A DNA stretch of 31,275 nt from a virus, in the IMG/VR virus record IMGVR_UViG_3300030102_006240, positions 1-31,275 of that record; one strand, written 5' to 3'. Within the stretch, counting starts at the first letter, position 1. The number at the start of each line of letters is the position of its first letter. The notes below the pieces were generated by a model. The model was not told the origin of the DNA, made no database searches, and saw only the letters and a list, made by a program, of their open reading frames with translations. Below are positions 30,340 through 31,275 of the stretch, in pieces. The translations under genes were made by a program, and so were the position numbers.

Positions 30340-31074
30340 TTAGTGGTTGATAAATCCGATTACTTTAAATCGGGTTTTGTGTTGGTTACCTTCACTGCAT
30401 AGCCCGCAGCTGTTACACGTTATTTTGTTTCGTGGCGTGGCGTTCTTTTGGGTTTGTTCTGGACATATGATTCCTTCGTTCCCTGCAGGAGTGAGGAATC
30501 TTTTCTTTGTTCCTTTCGGGACTTGACAAGTAGCACGCCAGCCTTGCGATACTGCTTTATCTGCATCTTCCATTGTGATATTAGATGCGAGTACTATATC
30601 CTTTAGGTCGGGTCGTTGTCTCCAACCTGCTGTGTATCCCAATGGTTTGAGGTTGTACTCTTTTCCAGTGTTCACAAGTTTGTTGATAACCTTTCGTGAC
30701 AATGAAGAACAATCACCGATAGAGGACAATCGAAAGAACTTGGCATGACGTGATGACCTTCTGAATCCTTCACGGATTGAATAGTCTTTTATTGTCTTGC
30801 TACCCTTATCGATAGCTTTCAATATTGATTTTGTAGCCCATGATACTGATGAAGCATGTGCATAACAGGGTTTCAGTCCGTGCTTCTTATACTGTCCAGC
30901 TCCTCCCATCTTTTCAGAGAGTAGAGGACAGCCCGAATCGAGACAAGATTTTTTTATCTCATTTATATTTTGACCTACGATTATAGTGGGGACGTTTCCC
31001 GTCTTTCGATTCTTTGTGGTTGATTGTACAAGTACGTCAATGATATGTGTGTGTTTTGGTGCGCTATTAGGCAT
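30340..31074 (-). CDS. GP88-like cysteine-rich protein
   Basis: 244 aa, start behind ACAGGAT at ATG 31074. It has nine Cys, with a late CP-x14-C-x2-C-x2-C pattern (C204, C220, C223, C226) and earlier single sites in SCLDSGCPLL (C44, C49), KPCYA (C70), IGDCSS (C122) and ATCQVP (C183). The order 'PCYA ... R+ ... GD ... YT ... CP ... C..C..C' resembles phage gene-product-88 proteins (PF17338-like, unknown function), which is the best family match I can recall. The clustered Cys suggest a Zn or Fe-S site. Function unknown. Confidence 0.62.
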   Translation of the reverse strand: MPNSAPKHTHIIDVLVQSTTKNRKTGNVPTIIVGQNINEIKKSCLDSGCPLLSEKMGGAGQYKKHGLKPCYAHASSVSWATKSILKAIDKGSKTIKDYSIREGFRRSSRHAKFFRLSSIGDCSSLSRKVINKLVNTGKEYNLKPLGYTAGWRQRPDLKDIVLASNITMEDADKAVSQGWRATCQVPKGTKKRFLTPAGNEGIICPEQTQKNATPRNKITCNSCGLCSEGNQHKTRFKVIGFINH

Positions 31075-31092
31075 GATTATTTATCCTGTTTT

Positions 31093-31113
31093 GGTGGTGG
31101 TGGTGGTGGTGGT
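31093..31113. repeat. (GGT)7 trinucleotide tract
   Basis: Seven GGT units at 31093-31113, then GATGGT, in the 54-nt spacer (31075-31128) between two minus-strand genes. It is (ACC)7 on the transcript strand, in the leader of the GP88-like gene; slippage could change the leader length. The rest of the spacer holds the ribosome site. Confidence 0.9.
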
Positions 31114-31120
31114 GATGGTG

Positions 31121-31147
31121 TGACCATATCACAGATCGATATGGTCA
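31121..31147. repeat. 10-bp hairpin at a gene end
   Basis: TGACCATATC (31121-31130) and GATATGGTCA (31138-31147) pair perfectly with a seven-base loop. The stop codon of the partial gene (31129-31131) lies at the loop edge. No U-tract follows on the minus strand, so a rho-independent terminator is not supported; it could be a processing or operator site. Confidence 0.7.
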
Positions 31148-31275
31148 AGGTTGGAAGGTCCGTAGCTTTCAAGGTCGGGCAGAACTAAGCTTCCTTCTTT
31201 TATGTAATACTGCATATTTTTTAAAGTCATTTGTTTATGATACTCGACTCCTTCTAGTCGCCAGATAATGACCTG
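31129..31275 (-). CDS. 3' part of an early gene (partial)
   Basis: 48 codons are open from the window edge to TGA at 31129-31131. The sequence VIIWRLEGVEYHKQMTLKNM then YYIKEGSLVLPDL is a normal globular mix, not a shadow frame, and it fills the only long gap of the minus-strand operon. The start lies outside the window; function not recognised. Confidence 0.6.
   Translation of the reverse strand, partial: QVIIWRLEGVEYHKQMTLKNMQYYIKEGSLVLPDLESYGPSNLDHIDL

Noticed and set aside
31093-31120. His-tag-like CAC/CAT run on the minus strand
   Set aside because: It appears in a frame without a gene; the tract is a simple (ACC) repeat in a leader, not cloning-vector sequence.
1-31275. tRNA genes, CRISPR arrays, integrase, insertion sequences and attachment sites
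   Set aside because: Searched by eye in gaps and both strands; no cloverleaf-like segment, spaced repeat array, integrase or transposase motif found. No evidence of temperate lifestyle in this window.

Overview
The window is the structural and part of the early/replication region of a tailed, short-tailed (podovirus-type) phage genome. No cellular gene, rRNA, tRNA, IS element or CRISPR array is visible. Genes are packed with 1-20 nt overlaps, use bacterial Shine-Dalgarno sites and the standard code, and follow phage order. The collection of lysine-rich small proteins, the very large ejection protein and the VapE-type primase-helicase recall uncultivated aquatic phages, but the host cannot be named from the sequence.

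Plus strand, 1-24777 (late module). After the last codons of an upstream gene come the large terminase, portal, an acidic protein, scaffold, major capsid protein and a probable capsid decoration protein, followed by an intrinsic terminator at 6346-6377. Next come two tail proteins (adaptor-like and nozzle/beta-propeller-like), three adjacent unknown fibre-like proteins, and three internal-virion/ejection candidates of 259, 596 and 2229 aa. The order matches T7 gp8-gp9-gp10-gp11-gp12-gp14-gp15-gp16. Three small fibre or tip proteins and a second terminator at 22730-22768 follow. The last plus-strand block is a lysis cassette: a one-helix holin candidate and a T7-lysozyme-like amidase, interleaved with three extremely basic proteins, one small acidic protein and one helix-turn-helix protein.

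Minus strand, 31275-24754 (early/replication module). A tight operon of eleven mostly small genes and one partial gene leads into a primase-helicase (archaeo-eukaryotic primase plus VapE-like SF3 ATPase). After a clear terminator, a PD-(D/E)XK-type nuclease follows behind its own candidate promoter. The small genes include a GP88-like cysteine-rich protein, a SWIM zinc-finger protein, an XRE repressor-like protein and a ribbon-helix-helix protein; the rest are unrecognised. The two modules converge and overlap by 24 bp at 24754-24777.

How the parts fit: the minus-strand operon would supply DNA replication, regulation and probably host-directed small proteins. The plus-strand operon builds and fills the capsid, assembles a short tail with its ejection proteins, and lyses the cell. 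The features most worth a second look are the basic-protein trio in the lysis cassette (one with a nested second start), the SWIM gene carrying a perfect 15-bp inverted repeat, the duplicated 27-bp stop/ribosome-site cassette, the repeated translation-start modules of the early operon, and a recurring extended -10 motif, one copy of which lies inside a terminator hairpin.
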